Notes under the pieces: model-generated
What the model saw: only the letters and a program-made list of their open reading frames with translations
The model's database searches: none
Told to the model about the DNA's origin: nothing
Assembly (NCBI GenBank): GCA_028277745.1
Contig: JANQFR010000070.1
Location: forward strand, 1-34,124
Direction: 5' to 3'
From: Phycisphaeraceae bacterium
Lineage (GTDB): Bacteria; Planctomycetota; Phycisphaerae; Phycisphaerales; Phycisphaeraceae
Length of the DNA stretch: 34,124 bases
Shown: positions 16,682 to 24,364 of the stretch, one piece after another
Numbering within the stretch: the first letter of the stretch is position 1
How the letters are laid out: every line of letters begins with the position of its first letter
Translations under genes and position numbers: made by a program

Positions 16682-18325
16682 GTGCAGCTTTCGCAGATCG
16701 ATACGAACCGTCGTGTCAAGGTGGCGGTCTGGTCGTCGCTCAAGGACCGCGAACCCGCTTACGCCCTTGTCGCTAACGTCGACCTGGTCGTCCTCCGATA
16801 CGACGAGCAGGTCTCCGTCCTCTACGGCCGGTGCCTGCACCGCGGCGCCCTGATGTCCGACGCCACGGTCGAGGGCGACAACCTCGTCTGTGGCGTCCAC
16901 GGCTGGGACTACCGCTACGACACCGGTGTCAGCGAATACAACAACGCCGAGGTCCTGCACAAGTTCAACGCCTGGATCGATCTCGACGACGACGCGGTCT
17001 ACGTCGACGAGCAGGAGGTCATCGACTGGGAGGTCGAGCACCCCCAGCCCTACAAGCGTGACGAATATCAGGGCCTCTACGCCGACGTCCACGGCGCGGA
17101 AGAGGAGCCTCACAACCACTACATACAGGACCTGGCTAAAAATGGCCTGAAGAAGTACGGCCACCATGGCCCGACGTCTGCGATGGGCGTCCCCGCCAAC
17201 GAGCTGCCCAAGTGGGACGACATCCAACTCGTCACCGCCCAGCTGGCCCGGATGCCGCTGCTGGACGACGAGCCGGTCGGCACGGAGCTGGTCATCGGCC
17301 CCGAGGCGAAGAAGCCCCTGGTGATGAAGATCCCGCTGTTCGTCAGCGACATGAGCTACGGCGCCCTCTCGGAAGAAGCCAAGACCGCGTTGGCCAGGGG
17401 CGCGGAGATGGCGGGGACGGGCATCTGCTCCGGCGAGGGCGGGATGCTGCCCGAGGAGCAGGCCGCCAACTCGCGGTACCTCTACGAACTGGCCTCCGCC
17501 CGGTTCGGGTGGAGCCTCGACAAGGTCGCCCGGTGCCAGGCGTTCCACTTCAAGGCGGGCCAGGGCGCCAAGACCGGCACCGGCGGGCACCTGCCCGGCA
17601 ACAAGGTGATTGGCAAGATCGCCCAGGTCCGCGAGTTGCCCGAGGGCACGCCCGCCATCAGCCCGCCCCGCTTCCCGGACATGGACTGCGTCAACGACTA
17701 CAAGGACCTCGCCGACGAGGTCCGGGCCGCCACCGGCGGCATCCCCATCGGCTTCAAGATGTCCGCCCAGCACATCGAGAACGACATCGACTTCGCCCTC
17801 GAGGTCGGCGTCGACTACATCATCCTCGACGGCCGGGGCGGCGCCACCGGCGCGGCCCCCAACGTCTTCAAGCACAACATCTCCGTCCCCACCATCCCCG
17901 CCCTCGCCCGCGCCCGGCGACACCTCGACCGACGCAAACGCCCCGAGGTCACCCTCATCATCACCGGCGGGCTCCGCACCGAGTCCGACTTCATCAAGGC
18001 CCTCGCCCTCGGCGCCGACGGCGTCGCCCTCGCCAACTCCGCTATCCAGGCCATCGGCTGCCTGGGCATGCGGGCCTGCAACTCCAACAACTGCCCCGTC
18101 GGCATCGCCACCCAGAAAGATCACCTCCGCGCCCGGCTCATCATCGACGAGTCCGCCCAGCGACTCCGCAACTTCCTCGACGCCACCGTCGAGCTGATGC
18201 AGGTCATGGCCCGTGCCTGCGGCCACCGCCGGCTCGACCGGTTCGCCCCCGACGACCTGACCACCTTCAACCGGGACATGGCTTATCTCACCGGCATCGC
18301 CTACGGCGGCGTCACGCCGCTCTGA
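16682..18325 (+). CDS. Rieske [2Fe-2S] domain fused to glutamate-synthase-type FMN/[3Fe-4S] domain
   Basis: About 547 residues. The GTG at 16682 is chosen because GGGGAAG precedes it; a GTG at 16637 in the same frame lacks a ribosome site. Residues 1-110 form a Rieske domain with all four ligands: Cys51-Leu-His53 and Cys70-Gly-Val-His73. Residues about 130-530 are the GltS/FMN domain (pfam Glu_synthase type), with SDMSYGALSEEAK, SGEGGMLPE, GAKTGTGGHLPG, DGRGGATGAAP and ITGGLR. The [3Fe-4S] cysteines are kept as Cys460-x5-Cys466-x4-Cys471, followed by PVGIATQ. The N-terminal glutaminase domain and C-terminal beta-helix of full GltB are absent, so it cannot release ammonia from glutamine; related single-domain proteins include MgsC of N-methylglutamate synthase. 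It probably uses FMN to reduce or oxidise an imine/amine, with electrons passing through the Rieske cluster. It is the first gene of a tight four-gene cassette. The true substrate is unknown. Confidence 0.85.
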   Translation: MQLSQIDTNRRVKVAVWSSLKDREPAYALVANVDLVVLRYDEQVSVLYGRCLHRGALMSDATVEGDNLVCGVHGWDYRYDTGVSEYNNAEVLHKFNAWIDLDDDAVYVDEQEVIDWEVEHPQPYKRDEYQGLYADVHGAEEEPHNHYIQDLAKNGLKKYGHHGPTSAMGVPANELPKWDDIQLVTAQLARMPLLDDEPVGTELVIGPEAKKPLVMKIPLFVSDMSYGALSEEAKTALARGAEMAGTGICSGEGGMLPEEQAANSRYLYELASARFGWSLDKVARCQAFHFKAGQGAKTGTGGHLPGNKVIGKIAQVRELPEGTPAISPPRFPDMDCVNDYKDLADEVRAATGGIPIGFKMSAQHIENDIDFALEVGVDYIILDGRGGATGAAPNVFKHNISVPTIPALARARRHLDRRKRPEVTLIITGGLRTESDFIKALALGADGVALANSAIQAIGCLGMRACNSNNCPVGIATQKDHLRARLIIDESAQRLRNFLDATVELMQVMARACGHRRLDRFAPDDLTTFNRDMAYLTGIAYGGVTPL

Positions 18326-18337
18326 CCGGAGACCCCC

Positions 18338-19084
18338 ATGGCCGTAGACTTCGCCGCGCTCCGCGACGCCCGCCTGCAGACCCACTGGGCGGCCCAGCCC
18401 CTCGCCGCCGCCGCCGACGCGCTGCTCGAACCCACCCCCGACGACAGCCACTCCAACCTCGACTGGACCGACCAGACCCTGATCGGACGCGTCGGCGTCC
18501 TGCTACGGCCCGCGACGCTCACCCTCGAATACAAGGACGACGTCTTCCGCCTCGACGGCCGGACCCTGGATGACGCGGTCACCTGGATCTCGGAGCATAT
18601 CGGCCAACCGATCACGCTCCGGGATTACGAAATGCCCGACCACCCTGTCGCCCAGGGGGCCGCGTTCGACCGGTCCGACCGTGAAGCGTTCACCGCGGTC
18701 AGCGAGTGGCTTCACACCGGGTTCGCCACGCTGCGGGCGTTCGCGTCCGGGCAGGACCACGCCACCACGGTCCGCCTCTGGCCGCACCACTTCGACGCCG
18801 GCGCCCTGATCGCGCTGACCGCGGATGCGGACCTGTCCAAAGACCCATCGATCGGGATCGGCATGTCGCCCGGCGACACCCACATCGACCAGCCGTACTT
18901 TTACGTCAACCCTTACGGCGTGGGCGACCGGCCGGACGCGTTGCCGCTATTGCCGGTCGGCCGGTGGGCGGACTCGTGGTTCGGCGCCGTCTTGACCGCG
19001 GCCCATATCGCCGACGGCGCGGCCCCCGCTGCGTTCCTCGACGACGCCGTGAACGCCTGCCGCCAACTGATCGGGGGGGCGTGA
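18338..19084 (+). CDS. Conserved-looking protein of unknown function (LWPHHFD motif)
   Basis: A 248-residue soluble protein with GGAG at 18327-18330 before the ATG, 12 bases after the previous stop. I do not recognise a named family. Visible features: TLIGRVGVLLRP and YKDDVFRLDG near residues 48-78; the strongly patterned VRLWPHHFDAGALI (about 145-158); IGIGMSPGD (about 171-179); QPYFYVNPYG (about 184-193); and LPVGRWADSWFGAVL (about 205-219). Clustered His, Asp and Trp suggest a ligand or metal pocket. No signal peptide, membrane helix or cysteine pair. Its place between two Rieske fusion genes, and the overlap-free tight spacing on both sides, imply a joint role. Confidence 0.75.
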   Translation: MAVDFAALRDARLQTHWAAQPLAAAADALLEPTPDDSHSNLDWTDQTLIGRVGVLLRPATLTLEYKDDVFRLDGRTLDDAVTWISEHIGQPITLRDYEMPDHPVAQGAAFDRSDREAFTAVSEWLHTGFATLRAFASGQDHATTVRLWPHHFDAGALIALTADADLSKDPSIGIGMSPGDTHIDQPYFYVNPYGVGDRPDALPLLPVGRWADSWFGAVLTAAHIADGAAPAAFLDDAVNACRQLIGGA

Positions 19085-19222
19085 ATGTCGGTGCAGCTCA
19101 TCGAACAACTCCTCGCCCCGGTGCTGATCGTTTCGATGCGGCTGCTGCGTTATGAACACGAGCATCTTCAGGAACTGGCCGCAGCGCCCGCGGCCCCGGA
19201 TAACACCCCATCGGAGCCTTGA
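19085..19222 (+). CDS. 45-residue microprotein in the Rieske cassette
   Basis: The ATG at 19085 directly follows the TGA of the previous gene (19082-19084), and its TGA at 19220-19222 is three bases before the next ATG, so the ORF exactly fills the gap with coupled translation likely. Residues 1-23 are hydrophobic/amphipathic (IEQLLAPVLIVSMRLL), residues 24-31 are charged (EHEHLQE) and the rest is Ala/Pro-rich. It has no cysteine. It could be a small subunit or membrane/partner tether. Evidence is positional and compositional only; a chance ORF is possible. Confidence 0.5.
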   Translation: MSVQLIEQLLAPVLIVSMRLLRYEHEHLQELAAAPAAPDNTPSEP

Positions 19223-19225
19223 TCC

Positions 19226-21205
19226 ATGGCCGAACCCAAGCCCGTTCAACTCACCTGGCGCAAGGCCCTCGACCCGGACGAGCTGCCCGACGGCCGGGTC
19301 AAGACCGTGACGATCGACACCACCTCGATCTGCATGACCCGCGTCGGCGACCAATACGGCGCCCTCGACAACCATTGCCCCCACCAGGGCGGCCCGCTCG
19401 GTGAGGGCTCGATCGAGAACGGCCACCTCCGCTGCCCCTGGCACGGATGGGACTACTGCCCCCTCACCGGCAAGCCCCCCGAGGGCGGGTACGACGACGG
19501 CGTCCCCACCTTCCCCGTCGAGGTCCGCGACGACGGCGTCTACGTCGGCCTCGAACAGGACCAGCCCCACCGGGCCACCGTGTCCGATGTCATGATCCAG
19601 ACGATGGCCAACTGGGGCGTCAAATGGTGCTTCGGCATGGTCGGCCACTCGAACCTCAACGTCGCCGACGCCCTGCGTCTCCAGGAGGAGCAGGGCCAGC
19701 TCCGGTTCATCGGCATCCGCCACGAGGGCGCCGCGGCGTTCGCCTGCTCGGCCTACGGCAAGCTCACGGGCCGGCCCGCGTCCTGTCTCGCCATCGCCGG
19801 GCCCGGCGCCACCAACCTGCTCACCGGCCTCTGGGACGCCCACGTCGACCGTGCGCCCGTCCTCGCCCTCACCGGCCAGGTCGGCTCGCAGGTCCTGGGC
19901 ACCGGCAACTTCCAGGAGGTCGACCTCAAGGCCGCGTTCGGCGGCGTCGCCGCCTGGTCCGCCGATGTGCTGCCCAACTCCAAGCACGCTGAGTTGATGA
20001 CCCTCGCCGCCAAGCACGCGATCCTCGACCGCGGCGTGGCCCACCTGGTCTTCCCCGACGAGGTCGCCGGTCACCCGGTCGACGCCGACGCCCAGCCCGG
20101 CTCGCCCGACGGCCGACTCGCCGCCCGCGCGATCGCGCCGCCTCAAGACGCCCTCGACCACGCCGTCAATATGCTCGCCAGTGCCAAGCGCCCGGTCATC
20201 ATCGTCGGCCACGGCGCCCGGTTCGACATGCCCGCTATCACCGAGCTGGCCGAGGTCCTCGGCGCCCCGGTCCTCACCACCTTCAAGGGCAAGGGCCTCA
20301 TCCCCGACGACCACCCCCTCGGCTGCGGCGTCCTCGGCCGCAGCGGCACGCCCATCGCCTCATGGTTCATGAACGAGAGCGAGGCGCTCCTGGTCCTGGG
20401 CGCCTCCTTCTCCAACCACACCGGCATCACCCCCAAGAAGCCCACGATCCAGGTCGACGCCGACCCCTTGGCCCTGGGCAAGTTCCACCCGATCGACGCG
20501 CCGGTCTGGGGCGAACTCAGCGCCACGGTCGAGTTGCTCCGACAGCGTCTGGCCGGCAACCACGGATGCCGCGATCACCGCGACGAGGTCGCCGCCCGGT
20601 GGGCGATCTGGCGCGAGGAAAAGCAGCGCCGGCTGCAGGACGACCGCGGGAAGGGCGTCAACTCGGCGTCGATCTTCGCCGCCCTGACCCGGCAGGTCGA
20701 CGACGACGCGATCATCAGCGTCGACGTGGGCAACAACACCTACTCGTTCGGCCGGTACTTCGAGTGCAAGCGGCAGGCGGTGCTGATGTCGGGCTACCTC
20801 GGCTCGATCGGCCACGGCTTCGTGGGCGCGCTGGGCGCCTGGGCCGCCACGCAGGAGGACGACCCCCGATGGGCCGGGCGGCAGGTGGTGAGCGTCTCCG
20901 GCGACGGCGGGTTCGGCCAGTACATGGGCGACTTCAACACCGCCGTGAAGTACGGAATGAACATCACCCACGTCCTGCTCAACAACTGCAACCTCGGCAA
21001 GATCACCAAGGAGCAGCGGGCCGGCGAGTGGCCGGTGTGGCAGACGGACCTGACCAACCCCAGCTTTGCCAAGTACGCCGAGATCTGCGGCGGGTTTGGC
21101 GTCCGCGTGACCGAGGCGGCGCAGCTCGACGACGCGCTGCGCCAAGCCCTGGACGACCCGCGGCCGGCGATCGTGGAGATCGAATCGGACGCCGAACTGG
21201 TCTAG
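19226..21205 (+). CDS. Rieske [2Fe-2S] domain fused to TPP-dependent oxidase/carboligase (PoxB/IlvB superfamily)
   Basis: A 659-residue protein with GGAG nine bases before ATG 19226. Residues 1-110 are a Rieske domain: Cys51-Pro-His53 and Cys70-Pro-Trp-His73, then GWDYCPLTGKP. From about 115 to the end is a full three-domain TPP enzyme. It has the N-terminal Pyr domain with catalytic Glu167 in IRHEGAAAFACSAYGKLTG and GPGATNLLTG, a central domain (RPVIIVGHGARF, TTFKGKGLIPDDHP), and the C-terminal PP domain with Gly559-Asp560-Gly561 and Asn586-Asn587, the GDG...NN thiamine-diphosphate/Mg site. Such enzymes decarboxylate 2-oxo acids; here the covalently attached Rieske cluster is well placed to take or give electrons. 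It lacks the long C-terminal lipid-binding tail of PoxB. It is the last gene of the cassette; its stop codon touches the A-run of the opposing tRNA terminator. The 2-oxo acid substrate is not known. Confidence 0.87.
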   Translation: MAEPKPVQLTWRKALDPDELPDGRVKTVTIDTTSICMTRVGDQYGALDNHCPHQGGPLGEGSIENGHLRCPWHGWDYCPLTGKPPEGGYDDGVPTFPVEVRDDGVYVGLEQDQPHRATVSDVMIQTMANWGVKWCFGMVGHSNLNVADALRLQEEQGQLRFIGIRHEGAAAFACSAYGKLTGRPASCLAIAGPGATNLLTGLWDAHVDRAPVLALTGQVGSQVLGTGNFQEVDLKAAFGGVAAWSADVLPNSKHAELMTLAAKHAILDRGVAHLVFPDEVAGHPVDADAQPGSPDGRLAARAIAPPQDALDHAVNMLASAKRPVIIVGHGARFDMPAITELAEVLGAPVLTTFKGKGLIPDDHPLGCGVLGRSGTPIASWFMNESEALLVLGASFSNHTGITPKKPTIQVDADPLALGKFHPIDAPVWGELSATVELLRQRLAGNHGCRDHRDEVAARWAIWREEKQRRLQDDRGKGVNSASIFAALTRQVDDDAIISVDVGNNTYSFGRYFECKRQAVLMSGYLGSIGHGFVGALGAWAATQEDDPRWAGRQVVSVSGDGGFGQYMGDFNTAVKYGMNITHVLLNNCNLGKITKEQRAGEWPVWQTDLTNPSFAKYAEICGGFGVRVTEAAQLDDALRQALDDPRPAIVEIESDAELV

Positions 21206-21234
21206 AAAAAACCGCCCGCGTTCGCGCGGGCGGT
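21206..21234 (-). terminator. Terminator of tRNA-Ile
   Basis: A perfect 10-bp stem (21211-21220 with 21225-21234) closed by a TTCG tetraloop; on the minus strand it is followed by six T residues (A-run 21206-21211). It lies seven bases beyond the 3' end of the minus-strand tRNA and also abuts the stop codon of the convergent plus-strand gene. Confidence 0.85.
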
Positions 21235-21241
21235 CGTGAAA

Positions 21242-21315
21242 TGGGCCTGGCAGGATTCGAACCTGCGACCTCACCGTTATCAGCGGTGCGCTCTGACCAG
21301 CTGAGCTACAAGCCC
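21242..21315 (-). tRNA. tRNA-Ile, anticodon GAT
   Basis: On the minus strand the sequence starts GGGCTTGTAGCTCAG and folds into a cloverleaf. The acceptor GGGCTTG pairs with CAGGCCC, the D arm is GCTC/GAGC, the anticodon loop reads CTGATAA (GAT), and the T arm contains GGTTCGAATCC. The discriminator is A and no CCA is encoded. It stands alone rather than in an rRNA spacer and has its own terminator. Confidence 0.95.
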
Positions 21316-21389
21316 TCCGGGCCGGACGACGCACTCTAAATCATCCCCCCCATGTGGTCAAGGCCGCGGCGAATCGCGATAATGCGTCG

Positions 21390-22802
21390 ATGTCCACTCC
21401 GCCCCTTGATGTTCAGCGGCTGATCGAGGCCGAGACGCCGTATCCGGTCGATCTGATTGAGGAGCACATCAACCCCACCTTCACCAAGGTGCTGCGGATG
21501 CTGGGGTACGACGTCACCTACACCCGCGGCGTCGGGGCTTATCTCTACGACACCCGGGGCAACCGTTACATCGACTGTCTCTCGGGCTTCGGCCAGTTCG
21601 CGCTGGGCCGCAACCACCCGGTGGTCCGCGACGCCTTGAAACAGGCGATGGACCTGGACCTGCCGGGTCTGCCCAAGTTCGGCGCTCCGCGCCTGTCGGG
21701 GCTGCTGGCGAAGAAGCTGCTCGCGATCGCGCCCGGCGAACTGGACACCGTTTACTTCTGCAACTCCGGCGCCGAGGGCGCCGAAACCGCCATCAAGTAC
21801 GCCCGCGCCGCCACGGGCCGGACGCGGATCATCTACCTCAACAAGAGCTATCACGGCCTCACCACCGGCGCCCTCGCGGCGACGGCGCCCGAGTTTCAGG
21901 ACGGCTTTGGCCCGATGACGCCCGGCTTCACCGCCGTGCCGATGAACGATCCCGACGCCCTGGCCTACGAACTGGCCAAGGGCGACGTCGCCGGTTTCAT
22001 GTTCGAGCCGATCCAGGGCAAGGGCGTGTTCCTGCCGGACGAGGGGTATCTGACCGAGGCGGCGGCGCTGTGCCGCAAGCACGGCGCCCTGCTGATCGCC
22101 GACGAGGTGCAGACCGGCCTGGGCCGGACGGGGCGCATGTTCGCCTGCGAGCACTGGGGGATCGAGCCGGACCTGCTGATCCTCTCAAAAGCCTTGTCCG
22201 GCGGGTACGTGCCGGTCGGCGCGGTGCTGAGCAAGCGGTGGATTCACGACAAGGTGTTTTCGAGCCTCGACCGCTGCGTGGTGCACTCGACGACGTTTGG
22301 CCAGGGCGACCTGGCGATGACCGCCGGGCTGGCGACGCTGCACGTTCTCGAGCACGAGCGGCTGGTCGAGCGGGCGCGCGACGTGGGCGATTACCTGCTT
22401 GGCCGGCTCCGGGCGATGACGCAGAAGTACGAACTGGTGCGCGACGTGCGCGGCAAGGGGCTGATGATCGCCATCGCGTTCGGCCCGCCGCGGTCGCTCA
22501 AGCTCAAGCTCGGCTGGTCCCTGCTGCACAAGGTCGACGCCGGCCTGTTCCCCCAGGCGGTCCTGATGCCGCTGTTCAAACAGCACCACGTCCTGGCCCA
22601 GGTCGCGGGGCATCACATGGACGTCATCAAGCTGATCCCGCCGCTGGTGCTGTCGCGGGAAGACGCCGACGCGATCGTCGACGCGTTCGACGCGACGATC
22701 GGCGCGTGTCACCGCTTCCCCGGCCCGGCGTGGGAGATCGGGAAGAACCTCGCCCAGCAGGTCCGGCGGCGCCACGACGTCGCCGAGCCGGCGGGGGTGT
22801 AA
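21390..22802 (+). CDS. Class III PLP-dependent aminotransferase
   Basis: A 470-residue enzyme. ATG 21390 is preferred over a GTG at 21354 that lies nearly against the tRNA. Fold-type I class III motifs: FCNSGAEGAETAIKYARA (phosphate binding), NKSYHGLTTGALA, LLIADEVQTGLGRTG (Asp of the PLP pyridine contact) and ILSKALSGG with the Schiff-base Lys267. A STTFGQGDLAM segment and DVRGKGLMIAI follow. The closest relatives by pattern are ornithine/acetylornithine/putrescine-type omega-aminotransferases, but the substrate cannot be assigned. Its nearness to the Rieske/GltS cassette (same strand, beyond a tRNA) is suggestive of amine metabolism but no operon link is shown. Confidence 0.87.
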   Translation: MSTPPLDVQRLIEAETPYPVDLIEEHINPTFTKVLRMLGYDVTYTRGVGAYLYDTRGNRYIDCLSGFGQFALGRNHPVVRDALKQAMDLDLPGLPKFGAPRLSGLLAKKLLAIAPGELDTVYFCNSGAEGAETAIKYARAATGRTRIIYLNKSYHGLTTGALAATAPEFQDGFGPMTPGFTAVPMNDPDALAYELAKGDVAGFMFEPIQGKGVFLPDEGYLTEAAALCRKHGALLIADEVQTGLGRTGRMFACEHWGIEPDLLILSKALSGGYVPVGAVLSKRWIHDKVFSSLDRCVVHSTTFGQGDLAMTAGLATLHVLEHERLVERARDVGDYLLGRLRAMTQKYELVRDVRGKGLMIAIAFGPPRSLKLKLGWSLLHKVDAGLFPQAVLMPLFKQHHVLAQVAGHHMDVIKLIPPLVLSREDADAIVDAFDATIGACHRFPGPAWEIGKNLAQQVRRRHDVAEPAGV

Positions 22803-22929
22803 GCCGGGGGCCAGTTTGCGGCCTCTTCGATCCTCTGGAAGGAACGCCGGGTTCCGCACTTGATGGGGATGCTTTGCCGACGACGCCGAGTCTGGCGGAC
22901 TTTGATATTGCCCAGCCGCGGCTTCGTGA

Positions 22930-22958
22930 TTGACAAGGCTCGTATGGGCTGATCTAGT
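22930..22958 (+). promoter_or_regulatory. Promoter of the cytochrome peroxidase gene
   Basis: TTGACA (22930-22935), a 17-base spacer and TCTAGT (22953-22958, four of six -10 consensus bases). The expected start is near 22965, giving a short leader with AGAGGG before the ATG at 22990. Confidence 0.55.
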
Positions 22959-22989
22959 CTTACACAGTTTTTCTGCGAGAGGGATGGGC

Positions 22990-24309
22990 ATGCAAGAGCA
23001 GCGCAGCGGAAACGGGAGATCGGGCGCGATCCATCGGGCGCGGTCGGTGTGGCGGACGGTGAGCGGGTTGGCCGCGGCCGGCGCCGTGGTCGCCTTCTCG
23101 GTCTTTGCTCCACCCGTGCCGGCGCAGACGGCGACCGCGCCGGGCACGATACCCGCGACGCTCCCGCCGCTGCGGGACGCCCCGCTCCCCGATCGGGTTG
23201 AGCTGGGGTTCCTGCTTTACAACGACCTGAACATTTCGGCCAACCGCAACACCGGGTGCGTCACCTGTCACGCGCACTCGGCCGGGTTTACCGACCCCCG
23301 CAGCGCCGCCGACCCGGTGGGCATGCCGGTCTCCCCCGGCTCAGTACCCGGCAAGTACGGCGTCCGCAACGCCCAGACCGCCGCCTACGCCACGTTCAGC
23401 CCCCCGTTCCACTGGGATGAGCAGAACCAGACCTACGTCGGCGGGCAGTTCTGGGACGGGCGGGCCGACTCGCTCAAAGACCAGGCCGTCGGGCCGCCGC
23501 TCAACCCGCTGGAGATGGCGATGCCCGGCAAGGAAGCGGTGCTCGAACGCCTCGCGGAGAACCCCGTCTATCTCGAGGCCTTCCGGCGGCTCTACGGCGT
23601 CGATCTCAAGTGGCCGCAGGTCGACCTGGTCTATCCGAAGTTCGGCGCCGCGATCGGGTCCTTCGAGCCCACCGACGAGTTCGCCGAGTTCAACTCCAAG
23701 TACGACTACTACGTCGCGGGCCAGATCGACCTGACCCCGCAGGAGAAGCTGGGGCTCCAGCTGTTCAACGGCAAGGCCAAGTGCAACAACTGCCACACCA
23801 GCGAGCCGCCGCCCAACTACCCACATGCCCTGTTCACCGACTTCACCTACGACAACCTGGGCCTCCCCGTGAACCCGCGGATCGCCGAATTGCACGGCGT
23901 CGACAGCCTGCCGCCCGACCTGGGCCTGGGCGGTCGGCCGGACATCGCCGCCAAGCACCCCGACGGGTCGCAGAATGGCAAGTTCAAGGTCTCCACCCTC
24001 CGCAACATCGAGGTCACCCCGCCCTACGGCCACAACGGCGTCTTCGCCACGCTCGAGCAGATCGTCCATTTCTACAACACCCGCGACACGCTCGGCGAGG
24101 TGGCCGACGCGGCCGACCCGGGCTTCGGCGTCACCGGCTGGCCCAAGCCCGAGGTCCCCGAGAACGTCAACAAAGCCGAGCTGGGCAACCTCGGGCTGAC
24201 CGCCGAGGAAGAGGCGGCGATCGTGGCGTTCCTGAAGACGCTGACCGACGACGCGTTCGACGAAACGGACCTCGAAAACCACGAGGGCGAGGCGCCGCTG
24301 CACCGCTGA
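22990..24309 (+). CDS. Diheme cytochrome c peroxidase (MauG/CcpA family), exported
   Basis: A 439-residue protein; ATG 22990 is favoured over ATG 22984 because AGAGGG then sits at proper distance. A long basic N-region and hydrophobic stretch ending PVPAQT form a signal peptide. Two heme c sites are present: Cys90-Val-Thr-Cys-His94 and Cys265-Asn-Asn-Cys-His269. Around them are family signatures: QFWDGRA (about 155-161), NPLEMAMPG (about 174-182), FNGKAKCNNCH, and NIEVTPPYGHNGVF near residue 340, where the conserved loop before the second heme's distal side is expected. The protein acts in the periplasm, reducing hydrogen peroxide or oxidising a partner with electrons from small c-type cytochromes. 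It is a single gene with its own promoter. Confidence 0.9.
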   Translation: MQEQRSGNGRSGAIHRARSVWRTVSGLAAAGAVVAFSVFAPPVPAQTATAPGTIPATLPPLRDAPLPDRVELGFLLYNDLNISANRNTGCVTCHAHSAGFTDPRSAADPVGMPVSPGSVPGKYGVRNAQTAAYATFSPPFHWDEQNQTYVGGQFWDGRADSLKDQAVGPPLNPLEMAMPGKEAVLERLAENPVYLEAFRRLYGVDLKWPQVDLVYPKFGAAIGSFEPTDEFAEFNSKYDYYVAGQIDLTPQEKLGLQLFNGKAKCNNCHTSEPPPNYPHALFTDFTYDNLGLPVNPRIAELHGVDSLPPDLGLGGRPDIAAKHPDGSQNGKFKVSTLRNIEVTPPYGHNGVFATLEQIVHFYNTRDTLGEVADAADPGFGVTGWPKPEVPENVNKAELGNLGLTAEEEAAIVAFLKTLTDDAFDETDLENHEGEAPLHR

Positions 24310-24364
24310 CGGCGGGCGTCACACGGTCATCGGTGCGATCGATACACAATCGACTCTCCGTGGC

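Noticed and set aside
16583..18451. Minus-strand open frame of about 622 codons
   Set aside because: Antisense of the Rieske-GltS gene with low-complexity composition and no domain pattern.
18947..20314. Minus-strand open frame of about 455 codons
   Set aside because: Shadow of the Rieske-TPP gene and its neighbours; no recognisable motif.
19226..21205. Calling this gene ilvB (acetolactate synthase)
   Set aside because: The TPP core is similar, but the N-terminal Rieske domain, the absence of an ilvN small subunit and the cassette context argue against it.
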